Source: CAZIOH01 sp964540815 (GTDB lineage: Bacteria; Myxococcota_A; Polyangia; Fen-1088). Taken from it: a stretch of DNA of 50,716 bases. The position numbers were made by a program, and so were the translations under genes. The notes under the pieces are model-generated. The model was not told the origin of the DNA. It did no database searches and was given only the letters and a program-made list of their open reading frames with translations. Positions 35,267 to 45,706 of this stretch are shown in pieces. Within the stretch, counting starts at the first letter, position 1; every line of letters starts with the position of its first letter. The stretch is from assembly GCA_964540815.1 (NCBI GenBank), contig CAZIOH010000044.1, forward strand, positions 1 to 50,716. The letters run 5' to 3'.

Positions 35267-36064
35267 TCATACGAAGTCTCGCCGCTGGAAGATGAGCATG
35301 GCGAGCCCGAGGACCAGCGCCGAGTACCCGAGCGCATACGCCGTGGCGGACGCCAGGTAGGGACCCGCGACGAAGCTGGCGTGCACCGACACCGCGCGCC
35401 CATCGACGGAGGTGCCCGAGGGGTAGAAGAGCTGAAGGTTCGGCAGGAAGGCCGCGCAGAGCTCGAGGATCCGACCGACGGGTCCACCGAGGCGCCCCGC
35501 CAGCTGGCGCAGATCCGGCACCGAGCGCCCGACCACGAAGATCCCGAGCGAGAAGAGGCCGGAGAGAAACGGGCTCGAGAAGGAGGAGAACCACACCGCC
35601 ACCGAGGTCATGATGGTGACGTTCATGAAGAGCAACCACAAGGCCTTCGGCAGGGCGAGATCGAGCGCCTCTCGGCCGCCCTCGACCATCAAGGTCGCCG
35701 CCAGGACGCCGCCCATCACGCCGACCTCCACGGCCAGCGTGGCCATCACCCCGGCCCATTTTCCGAGGATGAACTCCCAGCGCGCGATGGGCTTCGGCAG
35801 GATGGTGTACACGGTCTTGAGGGCGAGCTCCTTGTAGAGCAGGTTGACGCCGATGAAGATGGCGATGAGCACGCCGAACACGTCCACCCCGAACAACCCG
35901 ACGTCGCGAATCATCCGCCGATCTTCATGCACCGACAGCTGGCCGAGCGCCAGGGCCGACACGATGATCGCCGCGGCGAAGACCAGCAGGCTGTAGAGCA
36001 CCTTGTTGCGCACCGCCTCGCGAAAGGTGTTGCGGGCGACCGCGCCCACCCGCCCCAGCATCAC
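35267..36064 (-). CDS. ABC-2 type transporter permease
   Basis: 265 aa with about six transmembrane helices: ARNTFREAVRNKVLYSLLVFAAAIIVSALALG at the N-terminus, DVFGVLIAIFIGVNLLY, VMATLAVEVGVMGGVL, ALWLLFMNVTIMTSVAVWF, and YALGYSALVLGLAMLIFQ. The segment KTVYTILPKPIARWEFILGKWAG is typical of ABC-2 exporters related to gliding/Nos-type (GldF, NosY) systems. It overlaps the ATPase gene by 4 nt (ATGA), so they are one unit. The acetyltransferase GTG lies 46 nt downstream on the same strand. The transported molecule is unknown. Confidence 0.9.
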   Translation of the reverse strand: MMLGRVGAVARNTFREAVRNKVLYSLLVFAAAIIVSALALGQLSVHEDRRMIRDVGLFGVDVFGVLIAIFIGVNLLYKELALKTVYTILPKPIARWEFILGKWAGVMATLAVEVGVMGGVLAATLMVEGGREALDLALPKALWLLFMNVTIMTSVAVWFSSFSSPFLSGLFSLGIFVVGRSVPDLRQLAGRLGGPVGRILELCAAFLPNLQLFYPSGTSVDGRAVSVHASFVAGPYLASATAYALGYSALVLGLAMLIFQRRDFV

Positions 36065-37167
36065 GGGGCGGACCTCGGCTCCCGCAGAGCCTCGACGCGA
36101 TCATCCTGGCCTGGACCTGCGCCCGGGCGCGGCGTGGTCGAGGCTGGCTCGGGCTGGCTGGCCTCGCGCAAGAAGAGATCTTCCAGCGATTCGCGGCGGG
36201 GGGCCACCGTCACCACCCGCGCGCCGAGGCCGAGCGCCGTGCGCAGAAACTCGTCCACGTCGACCCCCGCGGGGAGCTCCACCGCGAGATCGCCCTCGCC
36301 GGCGGCGGGAAGCCGGCGCGAGCCGTCCGGGATGGCGGGGAGCCGGCCATCCACCCCGGCGCGCAGCACCACTTCGGTCGCGAGCAGCCGTGCCGACAGC
36401 AAGGCCCCGAGCGGGCCGACGCTCCGCAGGCGCCCGGACACCGCGATGGCCACGCGATCGCAGGTCATCTCCACGTCCGGCAGGATGTGGGTCGAGAACA
36501 GCACGGTCTTGCCCTGGGCGCGCAGCTCGAGGATGAGGTCGCGAATCTCCTTGCGCCCGATGGGATCGAGGCCGGTCATGGGTTCGTCGAGGACCACCAG
36601 CTCCGGGTCTCCCATGAGCGCCTGCGCGATGCCAATCCGCTGCAACATTCCCTTGGAGAACTTGCGCAGCGGACGCCCCACCGCGTGGGCGAGCCCCACG
36701 CGCGCGATCAGCTCCGACGCGCGCCGCTTGCGGGTGCGCGCCGGCACGTCGCAGAGCGTCCCCGCGAAGTCCAGGAACTCCCCGGGCGTGAGGTACTCGT
36801 AGAAGTACGGGGTCTCGGGCAGGTAGCCGAGGCGTCGCCTGGCGCGCGCGCTCGGCACCGGCTCGCCGAGGACCTCCGCGCGGCCGCGGGTCGGAAAGAT
36901 GAGTCCCATCAGCATCTTCAGCGTGGTGGTCTTGCCGGCTCCGTTCGGCCCGAGGAAGCCGAAGACCTCCCCGCGCCGAACCTCGAAGGTCATGCCGCGC
37001 ACGGCCTCCACGCGCTTGCGCCAGAACCCGAGGCGAAAGGTCTTGGCCAGATCCACGGCGCGGATCACCGCCTCGGGACCGGCGCCGGGGTCGAGTCGTT
37101 CCCCGGGGGAGGGAGCGGCGACGGAAGCGGAAGCGGAAGCGGCGGGCATGGGCACGGACGAGGTCAT
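36061..37167 (-). CDS. ABC transporter ATPase subunit
   Basis: 368 aa. Walker A GPNGAGKTTT, Q-loop region GYLPETPYF, signature KFSKGMLQRIGIAQAL, Walker B LVVLDEPMTGLDP, and H-loop STHIL are all present. The C-terminal extension after about residue 250 is typical of ABC-2-type partners. ATG 37167 is chosen because GGGAG lies 4 nt upstream; the longer frame back to 37272 has an Arg/Pro-rich N-terminus without support. The first about 30 residues (Ser/Ala-rich, from a GGAAGC repeat) are low-complexity. It pairs with the permease by a 4-nt overlap. Confidence 0.93.
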   Translation of the reverse strand: MTSSVPMPAASASASVAAPSPGERLDPGAGPEAVIRAVDLAKTFRLGFWRKRVEAVRGMTFEVRRGEVFGFLGPNGAGKTTTLKMLMGLIFPTRGRAEVLGEPVPSARARRRLGYLPETPYFYEYLTPGEFLDFAGTLCDVPARTRKRRASELIARVGLAHAVGRPLRKFSKGMLQRIGIAQALMGDPELVVLDEPMTGLDPIGRKEIRDLILELRAQGKTVLFSTHILPDVEMTCDRVAIAVSGRLRSVGPLGALLSARLLATEVVLRAGVDGRLPAIPDGSRRLPAAGEGDLAVELPAGVDVDEFLRTALGLGARVVTVAPRRESLEDLFLREASQPEPASTTPRPGAGPGQDDRVEALREPRSAP

Positions 37168-37308
37168 GATACTCCCGGCGCCACCACCGCGCATCGGGCG
37201 GGGACCGGGCCGGCGCCGATGCTGACGCCACCGGGGCGCCGACGCGGCCGGTCTGCTACCGTGGTGGGCCATGAGCGCGCCCCGCGCAATCCGTTCGTGC
37301 GAAGGCCG

Positions 37309-38139
37309 TCAGGGAAATCGGGCCTGCGCGCCAGCGCCCACGTCCACCGTGAAGCTGAGCCAGCGTGAAAAGCCCACGGTCTCGCCGAACTGAACGTACG
37401 CGCCCAGGTTCCGCATGATCTCCACCATCAAGCCATTCGAGTTGCGAACCCCGAGATCTTCGTCTCCCACCTGGGTGCTGTTTTGAGCCGAACGATCATA
37501 GGCGAGCTGCAGGGTCGTGAAGAACTTCACCCGCCGCTCGGGATCGAGCCAGTAACGAAAGCCGGGCATGAGCAGCACCTGATGCCTGGTGTTGAAGTCC
37601 CGCTCGATGCCGAAGCGGACCGTGAGGAGGATGTCCCAGCCCGGCGACAACCCGAGCGACGGCTCGAGATCGATGAAGGTGGGAGCCCGCCCCGTGCAGA
37701 CCGCGGCCTGATTGTTGCCGGCCGGGTTGCTGCCGCAGTAGATGTCCTCCTTGTACGGGAAGATTCCGCGGTAACCCGTTCCGACCAGCACGGCCATCCC
37801 GAGTTGCAGGGTGTGCGCGAGGGAGGGAACCATCCGGCTGGCCGGATCGACCTCGGGGGTCGACAGCCGGGGATCCTCGTTGTGCTCTTGGTTGGGCGCC
37901 TGGTTGGGCAAGACCCCGGCCCCGGCGCCGGCCTCGGGGGGGAAGCTACCCGGATCGGAAGCCGGGGCGGGCGTGGCGGGCGGCGGAAGCGCCCCCCAGG
38001 CTTCCTTCGCCCCGAACGGCACGCGGCCTGCCGCAAGCGCGAGCAAGCCCGCGAGCAAGCCCGCGCGACCGAGCCGGATCGTCGGGGCGGCTCCCCGCGG
38101 GTAGGCGGTTCGCCGACGGGGACCATCAGGCAGCGACAT
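37309..38139 (-). CDS. probable outer-membrane beta-barrel protein
   Basis: 276 aa. Signal peptide about 1-50 (GRAGLLAGLLALAAGRV, then KEAWG-A) and a Pro/Ala linker; the mature part has alternating strand-like segments with aromatic ends: SLAHTLQLGMAVLVGTGYRGIFPYK, FIDLEPSLGLSPGWDILLTVRFGIERDF, HQVLLMPGFRYWLDP, VKFFTTLQLAYD, FSRWLSFTVDVGAGAQARFP ending in an aromatic residue two from the C-terminus. That suits a small outer-membrane barrel. No Shine-Dalgarno is visible at ATG 38139. Substrate unknown. Confidence 0.7.
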   Translation of the reverse strand: MSLPDGPRRRTAYPRGAAPTIRLGRAGLLAGLLALAAGRVPFGAKEAWGALPPPATPAPASDPGSFPPEAGAGAGVLPNQAPNQEHNEDPRLSTPEVDPASRMVPSLAHTLQLGMAVLVGTGYRGIFPYKEDIYCGSNPAGNNQAAVCTGRAPTFIDLEPSLGLSPGWDILLTVRFGIERDFNTRHQVLLMPGFRYWLDPERRVKFFTTLQLAYDRSAQNSTQVGDEDLGVRNSNGLMVEIMRNLGAYVQFGETVGFSRWLSFTVDVGAGAQARFP

Positions 38140-38189
38140 TGGCGGCCAAGTGTAGTGGATGCGGTCTCCGGCCGGAAAGGGATGCGTCC

Positions 38190-39065
38190 ATGACCGGCCG
38201 GCAACGGCGCCCGGCGGGCGCGGCCGGTGTGCCGCCGACGCCCGCCCCCCCGGCCCCGGAGGGGGCGCCGGGCCTGCGCGCGGGCCTCTCGCGCCGCCGG
38301 CTCCTGCTGCGGGCGACGCCGGTCACGGCCATGCTCGCGCGGCTGCTGGGCGCGGGCGGTGGCGCCCGTCTCGCCCACGCCATCGGCGAGCACTCGAGCT
38401 TCCGCTTCGCCCGCATTGCCCTGCCGGGGCTGCCCGACCCCCGCCCGAGCGCCCTGCGGCGCCTGTCCTGGGAGCTGGTCCGGCGCACCAGCATCGTGAC
38501 CGCCCCGGAGCGGGTCGACGTGCGCCTCGCCGATCCCGCGCTCTTTCACCATCCCTTCCTCGTGCTGTCGGGCGATCGCGGCTTTCCCTTGCCGCCGGAG
38601 AGCGAGCTCGGCCGGCTGCGACGCCACCTCACCTACGGGGGGTTCCTGCTCATCGACTCGGCGGAGGGCCGGGCCGGCGGGGACTTCGACGATTCCGTGC
38701 GGCGGCTCCTGGCCCAGCTCCTGCCGGGCGAGCTGCCCACCCGCATCCCGGACGACCACGTCCTTTGGAAGTCGTTCTACGTGCTGTCGGGCGCGCCCGG
38801 CCGGGTGCTGGCGGCCCCCGACGTCGAGGGGGTCGAGCGCGATCGCCGCCTGGCGGTGGTCTACTCGCAGAACGATCTCGGCGGTGCCTGGGCCCGCGAC
38901 GGGTACGGTCGCTGGGAGCACGAGGTCATCCCGGGCGGCGACGAGCAGCGCGAGATCGCCTTTCGCTTCGGCGTGAACATCGTGATGTACGCGCTGTGCC
39001 TCGACTACAAGACCGAGCAGGCGCACATCGACTACATCCTGCGGACGCGCCGGTTCCCGCGATGA
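38190..39065 (+). CDS. DUF4159 protein with twin-arginine-like signal
   Basis: 291 aa from ATG 38190, with AAGGG 8 nt upstream. The N-terminus has LSRRRLLLRATPVTAMLARLL, a Tat-type signal (RRRLLLR), followed by Ala-His-Ala cleavage region. The body has the DUF4159 pattern seen beside von Willebrand-domain proteins: FRFARIALPG, LRRHLTYGGFLLIDSAEG, DHVLWKSFYVLSG and VVYSQNDLGGAWA, GVNIVMYALCLDYKTEQAHIDYIL. The stop overlaps the next ATG as ATGA, so they are coupled. In other bacteria this pair sits with MoxR, DUF58 and BatA-type genes; here those partners are not visible in the window. Confidence 0.85.
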   Translation: MTGRQRRPAGAAGVPPTPAPPAPEGAPGLRAGLSRRRLLLRATPVTAMLARLLGAGGGARLAHAIGEHSSFRFARIALPGLPDPRPSALRRLSWELVRRTSIVTAPERVDVRLADPALFHHPFLVLSGDRGFPLPPESELGRLRRHLTYGGFLLIDSAEGRAGGDFDDSVRRLLAQLLPGELPTRIPDDHVLWKSFYVLSGAPGRVLAAPDVEGVERDRRLAVVYSQNDLGGAWARDGYGRWEHEVIPGGDEQREIAFRFGVNIVMYALCLDYKTEQAHIDYILRTRRFPR

Positions 39066-41425
39066 CCCGCCTCCTGCAGTGGTGGGCGGCCGCGCGCGGA
39101 GATCTCGACGCCGAGACGCTGAAGCACTTCAACGACTGGCACCTGGCCAGCGGAGCCCAGCTCTCGCGGGGAGCCCTGGTGGCGCTGGTCGCCGCGTCGG
39201 TCCTGGCGCTCGGCCTCTCGGCGGTGACCCTGATTCGCACGCGCCGCCCGGGCTGGGGCGTGATCCTCGCCCTGCGCGCCGGGGCGCTGGCGGCGTGCCT
39301 TGGCGCGGCGCTGCAGCCGAGCGTCGAGCTGCGCGAGATCGTGCGGGTGCCGAACCGGGTCGCGGTCCTGGTGGACGCCTCGCGCTCGATGGAGGTCCGC
39401 CCACCGAACGGCGGCCCGTCGCGCGCCGAGCGCGCCGCCAGGCTGCTGGCCGATCCCGACGGGGCGCGGGCCGCCTGGGTGCGCGACGGACACCGGGTGG
39501 ACATCTACACCTTCGGGGCCGGGTTGGTCCCGTCCTCGCTCGACGGCCTGCGGGCGCCACCCACCACCGACGGGACCCGGATCGGCGAGGCGCTGGCCGA
39601 GCTCGGGGCCCGTTACGCCGGGCACGATCTCGGCGCGGTGGTGGTGGTCTCGGACGGGATCGACACCGGGCGCATCGGCAAGGGCCCGGTCGACGCCGAG
39701 ACCCGGGCCGCGGTCGAGGCGCTCGGGGCCCCGGTGCACACCGTGGGCATCGGCGAGCCTGCCCTGCGGGATCTCTCGATCGCCGCGGTGATGGCCGACG
39801 AGTTCGCCTTCGTGCGCACGCCGGTCACCATCGAGGCCCTGGTCCGGCAGCACGGCCTGCCCGACCGCCAGGTCGACGTGACCCTGACCCGCGACGGCCG
39901 ACCGGTGGGGACGCGCAACGTGGTGTTGCGCGGAGACGCCTCCGAGGAGAAGGTGTCGTTCGACTGGGTCCCCGATCAGCCCGGGACCTTCGTGTTCCAG
40001 ATTGCGACCCCCGTTTTGCACGGGGAGGCGCTGGCCAGCAACAACGCCCAGCTCTTCACGGTCAAGGTGATCCGCGACCGGGTGCGGGTCCTGCACGTGT
40101 GCGGCCGGCCCTCGTGGGACGAGCGGTTCTTGCGGGCGATGCTGCGGCGCGACCCCAACGTCGACCTGGTGTCGTTCTACATCCTGCGCACCGAGACCGA
40201 CGAGCAGCCCTGGAACCGCAACGAGCTGTCGCTGATCCCCTTCCCGCAGTACGAGATCTTCGAGGAGCAGCTGCACTCGTTCGACCTGGTGATCTTCCAG
40301 AACTTCAACTTCGCCCCCTACGGGGTCGAGCCGTTCCTGTCGGGGATTCGCGAGTACGTCGAGCAGGGCGGGGCCCTGGCCATGATCGGGGGCGATCTGT
40401 CATTCGCCAGCGGCGGCTACGGCGACACGCCCCTGCGCGAGATCCTGCCGGTCGAGCTGGCGCACGGGCCCGGCAACCCGAGCGGGGCCGAGGAGGGGCG
40501 CGACCGAAACATCACGACCGACGCCTTCAAGCCGCGGCTCACCGAGGAGGGCCGCGTCCACCCGGTGACGTCGCTGGCGCTCGACGGCAAGGACAACGAG
40601 GCCCGCTGGGGCCGGCTGCCGCCGCTCGAGGGCGTGAACGAGGTGGTGCGGGTGCGCCCGGGGGCGCTGACGCTGCTGGCGCACCCGACCCTGCGCACGG
40701 AGGGCGGCAAGCCAGCGCCCGTGCTGGCCATCACCGACGCCGGCAAGGGCCGTTCGCTGGCCCTGCTCACCGACACCGCCTGGCACTGGGGATTCGTGGC
40801 CGCCGCCGAGAACGATGATGCGCGGTCCTTTCAGCGCTTCTGGGAGAACGCCGTGCGCTGGCTGGTGCGGGACCCGGCCCTCACCTTGCTCCGCATCGAT
40901 CTCGATCGGGTCGACTATCGCCGGCAGCAGTCGCCCGCGGTGCGGGTGCGGGCGATGCGCGCGGACTACTCGCCGGCGGCGCGGGTCGTGGTCAAGCTGG
41001 CGGTGCGCAGCGCCGATGGCTCCCCGGAGGCGGCCCCGCTGCGGCAGGTCGAGGTCGAGACCGACGCCGACGGCGAGGGTCACGTCGATCTCGGGGCGTT
41101 CGCCGCGGGCGCGTACCGGCTGACCGCCAGCGGCACCCTCGATGGTCGGCCCCTCACCGAGGAGAAGACCTTCGTGGTGCGCTCCGAGGGCAAGGAGCTC
41201 GAGGACGTGGTCTTTCGTGACGCGGTCCTGCGCGAGCTGGCCGAGATCGGTGGCGGCACCTTCCGCATGGCCTCGCTCGACGGGGTCACCATCCCCGAGC
41301 CCCAGGAGGTCCGCATCGGGAACCAGCACGCCATCGACGTCTGGTCGAACCCCGTCTTCTTGCTGCTCGCCCTCGGGCTCCTCGCCACCGAATGGACCCT
41401 GCGGCGCCGCGCCGGCCTGCGGTGA
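39062..41425 (+). CDS. von Willebrand factor A / glutamine-amidotransferase-like membrane protein
   Basis: 787 aa. Two N-terminal transmembrane helices (about 37-60 and 68-88), then a VWA-like domain with MIDAS VLVDASRSM (D-x-S-x-S, about 102-110), a segment with Ig-like features (TLTRDGRPVGTRNVVLRG), and a class I glutamine-amidotransferase-like part (DLVIFQNFNFAPYG; ALAMIGGDLSFASGGYG). A C-terminal carboxypeptidase-regulatory-like sheet (VVKLAVRSADGSPEAAP; GAYRLTASGTLDGRP) and one final helix (VFLLLALGLLATEWTL) end in Arg-rich tail. ATG overlaps the DUF4159 stop. No cysteine nucleophile typical of active amidotransferases was recognised, so this domain may be structural. Confidence 0.85.
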   Translation: MTRLLQWWAAARGDLDAETLKHFNDWHLASGAQLSRGALVALVAASVLALGLSAVTLIRTRRPGWGVILALRAGALAACLGAALQPSVELREIVRVPNRVAVLVDASRSMEVRPPNGGPSRAERAARLLADPDGARAAWVRDGHRVDIYTFGAGLVPSSLDGLRAPPTTDGTRIGEALAELGARYAGHDLGAVVVVSDGIDTGRIGKGPVDAETRAAVEALGAPVHTVGIGEPALRDLSIAAVMADEFAFVRTPVTIEALVRQHGLPDRQVDVTLTRDGRPVGTRNVVLRGDASEEKVSFDWVPDQPGTFVFQIATPVLHGEALASNNAQLFTVKVIRDRVRVLHVCGRPSWDERFLRAMLRRDPNVDLVSFYILRTETDEQPWNRNELSLIPFPQYEIFEEQLHSFDLVIFQNFNFAPYGVEPFLSGIREYVEQGGALAMIGGDLSFASGGYGDTPLREILPVELAHGPGNPSGAEEGRDRNITTDAFKPRLTEEGRVHPVTSLALDGKDNEARWGRLPPLEGVNEVVRVRPGALTLLAHPTLRTEGGKPAPVLAITDAGKGRSLALLTDTAWHWGFVAAAENDDARSFQRFWENAVRWLVRDPALTLLRIDLDRVDYRRQQSPAVRVRAMRADYSPAARVVVKLAVRSADGSPEAAPLRQVEVETDADGEGHVDLGAFAAGAYRLTASGTLDGRPLTEEKTFVVRSEGKELEDVVFRDAVLRELAEIGGGTFRMASLDGVTIPEPQEVRIGNQHAIDVWSNPVFLLLALGLLATEWTLRRRAGLR

Positions 41426-41499
41426 CGGGAGAAGGCCCCCTGCGTCGGCATCGCCACCAGCGGGAACGCGCGAATTTCTCGACGCCGCGGCTCGATTCC

Positions 41500-41513
41500 A
41501 TCAGATTTCTGAT
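41500..41513. promoter_or_regulatory. dyad ATCAGA-TT-TCTGAT, possible activator site
   Basis: A perfect 6-bp inverted repeat with a 2-bp centre lies 52 bp before the sigma-54 -24 element. Sigma-54 activators bind upstream dyads of this kind; identity of any activator is unknown. Confidence 0.45.
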
Positions 41514-41565
41514 TCGCCGACCGAGGAAAGCCATGAGCGCGCGGCGTGCACGCGGCCAGATGGGG

Positions 41566-41581
41566 TGGCACGCCGGGTGCT
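41566..41581 (+). promoter_or_regulatory. sigma-54 (-24/-12) promoter candidate
   Basis: TGGCACGCCGGGTGCT matches the TGGCACG-N4-TTGCW consensus at all but one key position, with GG-N10-GC spacing. It lies about 105 bp before the MYXO-CTERM gene and would leave a leader of about 95 nt. Confidence 0.55.
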
Positions 41582-41686
41582 TGTTCCGGGAATGACCGCT
41601 GCTCGGGGGGAAATGGCTGGGCAGGGCAGTGGTGACCGCCCAGCGTCACAAGTCGACGATTCACCTTACCCGCTTCGAGGAGCCTC

Positions 41687-43087
41687 ATGACGACGCGCAA
41701 GACAATCCTTCTTGGTTTCATGTCCGCCGCGTGGATGCTCGCGCTGCAGGGCGTGAGCGCCGCGCAGCAGTGCAAGACCACCGCCGACTGCCCCAAGGGC
41801 TCGAGCTGCCAGGAGCTCACGGTCACGACCGTGGCGTCGAGCGGGGGCCCGGTCGACGCGGGCGTGCCGGTGTGCCCGAAGGACCAGCCGAACTGCGCGG
41901 GAGGCGCGGGCGGAGGCGCGGGAGCGAGCTCTCCCACCAAGACCGCCACCCCGCCCCCGACCACGACGGCCACCGAGCTTGTCTGCCAGCCCATCGCCTG
42001 CAAGGTGGACGCGGACTGCGGCTCGGGCATGGTGTGCTTCGCCCAGACCGGAACCGCGTGCTCGGGGAGCGCCTCGGCCCAGCCTGCCTGTCCGCCCAAC
42101 CAGGTGTGCCCACCCGCGCCAGATCCCGCGCCTCCGGTGTGCACCACCACCACCACGACCACCTGCGCCTTCAAGTGGCAGCTCCCCTGCCAGGTCGACG
42201 CCGACTGCGGCGATGGCGCCTTCACCTGCCAGCCCAGCGTCTCGATCACCTGTTCGGGCGGCACCTCGGGCGGCAGCGCGGGGTCATCGGGAGGCACCGG
42301 CACCGGCACGGGCATCAGCTCTGGCGGCGGCAAAACCTCCGGTGTCGGCACCGTGAGCTCCGTCGGCAGCACCACCACCGGTGCGGGAGGAGCCTCCGCC
42401 AGCACACCCGCCTCGAAGCCCACGAATGGCGAGAACCCGGCGGTGATCGCCGTGCCGCCCTCGCCCCCGGACTCGACGCCCCCGGTGTGCACCACCACCA
42501 CCTCGCTGCCGGGCTATTGCCAGCTCAAGAACAGCACCTGCACCACGGACGCGGATTGCCCCGCGGACTGGACCTGCGCCTCGGTCCCCGACGCCACCCC
42601 GATCTCCGCCGGCGCATCTGCTTCCGCATCCAGTGGACCCGCGGTGGCCGTGGCCGTGGCCCCGGTTCCGACGCCGGGCCCCGCCACGGGCACGACGGCC
42701 TCCAAGGTCTGCAGCTCCCCGGCCTCCTTCGGCTTCAAGGGCGTTCCCGGAGTCTCGGGATCGGGGACCGGATCGGCCAGCTCGGCCCCGGGCACCGTGC
42801 AATCGGGGAGCACCGGAACGGGAAACGCCGGGATGGCGGCGGACGGGAACACCCCCACGACTCCGCCGACCGCGTCCGGTCCGGTTCGCTCGGATTCGGG
42901 CTCGACCACGGGAACCGCCGCTGGCGGGGCCTCGGCGTCGAGCAACACGGCCGAGACCGGCGCCTCCGCTCCGAAGTCGAGCGGTGGGTGCGCGGTGGGC
43001 GGCGGTGCGCGCGATGACCGCGCGGGGCTCGGCCTCGGGGTCCTCGGCCTCGCCCTGGTCCTCGGGATGCGCCGCCGCACCAGGTAG
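41687..43087 (+). CDS. secreted Cys-rich protein with MYXO-CTERM-like tail
   Basis: 466 aa. Signal peptide MTTRKTILLGFMSAAWMLAL to about residue 26. Three related Cys modules follow: QCKTTADCPKGSSC, CKVDADCGSGMVC, CQVDADCGDGAFTC, with a fourth near CTTDADCPADWTC; they are separated by long Gly/Ser/Thr/Pro/Ala spacers. The C-terminus has GGCAVGGGARDDRAG then LGLGVLGLALVLGMRRRTR, that is Cys, hydrophobic helix and terminal arginines, the MYXO-CTERM sorting signal that anchors proteins at the myxobacterial cell surface. GAGGA 5 nt before ATG decides the start. It has its own terminator and a sigma-54 promoter match, so it is likely a regulated single-gene unit. Partner unknown. Confidence 0.9.
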   Translation: MTTRKTILLGFMSAAWMLALQGVSAAQQCKTTADCPKGSSCQELTVTTVASSGGPVDAGVPVCPKDQPNCAGGAGGGAGASSPTKTATPPPTTTATELVCQPIACKVDADCGSGMVCFAQTGTACSGSASAQPACPPNQVCPPAPDPAPPVCTTTTTTTCAFKWQLPCQVDADCGDGAFTCQPSVSITCSGGTSGGSAGSSGGTGTGTGISSGGGKTSGVGTVSSVGSTTTGAGGASASTPASKPTNGENPAVIAVPPSPPDSTPPVCTTTTSLPGYCQLKNSTCTTDADCPADWTCASVPDATPISAGASASASSGPAVAVAVAPVPTPGPATGTTASKVCSSPASFGFKGVPGVSGSGTGSASSAPGTVQSGSTGTGNAGMAADGNTPTTPPTASGPVRSDSGSTTGTAAGGASASSNTAETGASAPKSSGGCAVGGGARDDRAGLGLGVLGLALVLGMRRRTR

Positions 43088-43128
43088 CACGTCAGCTCCC
43101 ACGATCCGCGGGAGACCGAAGCAGCCAG

Positions 43129-43160
43129 GCCGGGCGCTCCACGAGGGGCGCCCGGCTTTA
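43129..43160 (+). terminator. terminator of MYXO-CTERM gene
   Basis: GCCGGGCGC (43129-43137) pairs with GCGCCCGGC (43148-43156) over nine bases and is followed by TTTACTT. The 3' end overlaps the gpmA stop codon. Confidence 0.7.
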
Positions 43161-43910
43161 CTTCTTGCCAGCGCTCGCCTGCTTGGCCACCGCCTCGGCC
43201 GCCCGCTTGGCCGCCTCGGGATCCCCGAGATAGTAGTGGCGAACCGCGCGCAGATCGTCGTCGAGCTCGTAGACGAGCGGGATGGCGGTCGGGATGTTGA
43301 GCTCGACGATGTCGGCCTCGGAGACGCTGTCGAGGTGCTTCACCAGCGCGCGTAAGCTGTTTCCGTGCGCCACGATGCCCACCTGCCGACCGAGGCGCAG
43401 GTCGGGGACGATGGCGTCGTACCAGTAGGGGAGCATGCGCGCCACCACCTCCTTGAGGGACTCGGTGGCTGGGAGCACGTCGGGCGCCAGATCGCGGTAG
43501 CGGCGATCGTGGACGGGATGGCGGGGATCGCTCGTCTCGAGGGGGGGCGGCGGCACATCGTAGCTGCGTCGCCACTCGAGCACCTTGGCCTCGCCGTGCT
43601 TGGCCGCCGTCTCGGACTTGTTCAGCCCCTGCAAGCCGCCGTAGTGGCGCTCGTTGAGGCGCCAGTGGCGGCGCACGTCGACCCACTGCTGCGAGAGCTC
43701 GTCCTGGACCACCTGCATGGTCTGGATCGCGCGCTTGAGACGGGAGGTGTGAAGGACGTCGAAGACGAATCCGGCTTCGCGCAGCAAGATGCCACCGCGA
43801 CGCGCTTCCTCGCGGCCCTCGGGGGTCAAGTCCACGTCGGTCCACCCGGTGAACCGATTCTCGAGATTCCAGGTGCTCTGTCCGTGCCTGAGAAGAACCA
43901 GCTTCAGCAT
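43158..43910 (-). CDS. gpmA: 2,3-bisphosphoglycerate-dependent phosphoglycerate mutase
   Basis: Interconverts 3- and 2-phosphoglycerate in glycolysis. 250 aa. The phosphohistidine is in VLLRHGQSTWN; LTPEGREEA, TSRLKRAIQT, the acid residue LNERHYGGLQGLNKSETA and the second His in VGIVAHGNSLRALVKHL all match dPGM. ATG 43910 has no Shine-Dalgarno; an extended -10 (TGG-TAGGGT) ends 6 nt before it, which would give a leaderless mRNA. It converges with the MYXO-CTERM gene and is divergent from the ABC-F gene. Confidence 0.97.
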   Translation of the reverse strand: MLKLVLLRHGQSTWNLENRFTGWTDVDLTPEGREEARRGGILLREAGFVFDVLHTSRLKRAIQTMQVVQDELSQQWVDVRRHWRLNERHYGGLQGLNKSETAAKHGEAKVLEWRRSYDVPPPPLETSDPRHPVHDRRYRDLAPDVLPATESLKEVVARMLPYWYDAIVPDLRLGRQVGIVAHGNSLRALVKHLDSVSEADIVELNIPTAIPLVYELDDDLRAVRHYYLGDPEAAKRAAEAVAKQASAGKK

Positions 43911-43916
43911 GGGCGT

Positions 43917-43925
43917 ACCCTACCA
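43917..43925 (-). promoter_or_regulatory. gpmA extended -10, leaderless candidate
   Basis: TGG-TAGGGT on the minus strand leaves only 6 nt before ATG 43910, so transcription would begin at or next to the start codon. Confidence 0.45.
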
Positions 43926-44013
43926 AAAAGGCCCCCGGTTCGTCGCCGGGCGGCAGCCCGGGAAGACGGCAGGGCTGGTCAACGCACGGATTCGGGCGTA
44001 GAGCTTCCGCCGC

Positions 44014-45639
<1,626 letters not shown>

Positions 45640-45706
45640 CCGCCCGGGCGAGGTCTCCGGCTCCGGAGGCCCGAGGCCGAGCCCTCCCGACCGACCGGCA
45701 CCGTCC

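Noticed and set aside
37271..37393. A 40-codon plus-strand frame with TGCTACCGT 8 nt before its ATG
   Set aside because: Geometry matches other promoters here, but the product is Arg/Pro-rich, overlaps the end of the minus-strand barrel gene and has no homology I can see; left as chance.
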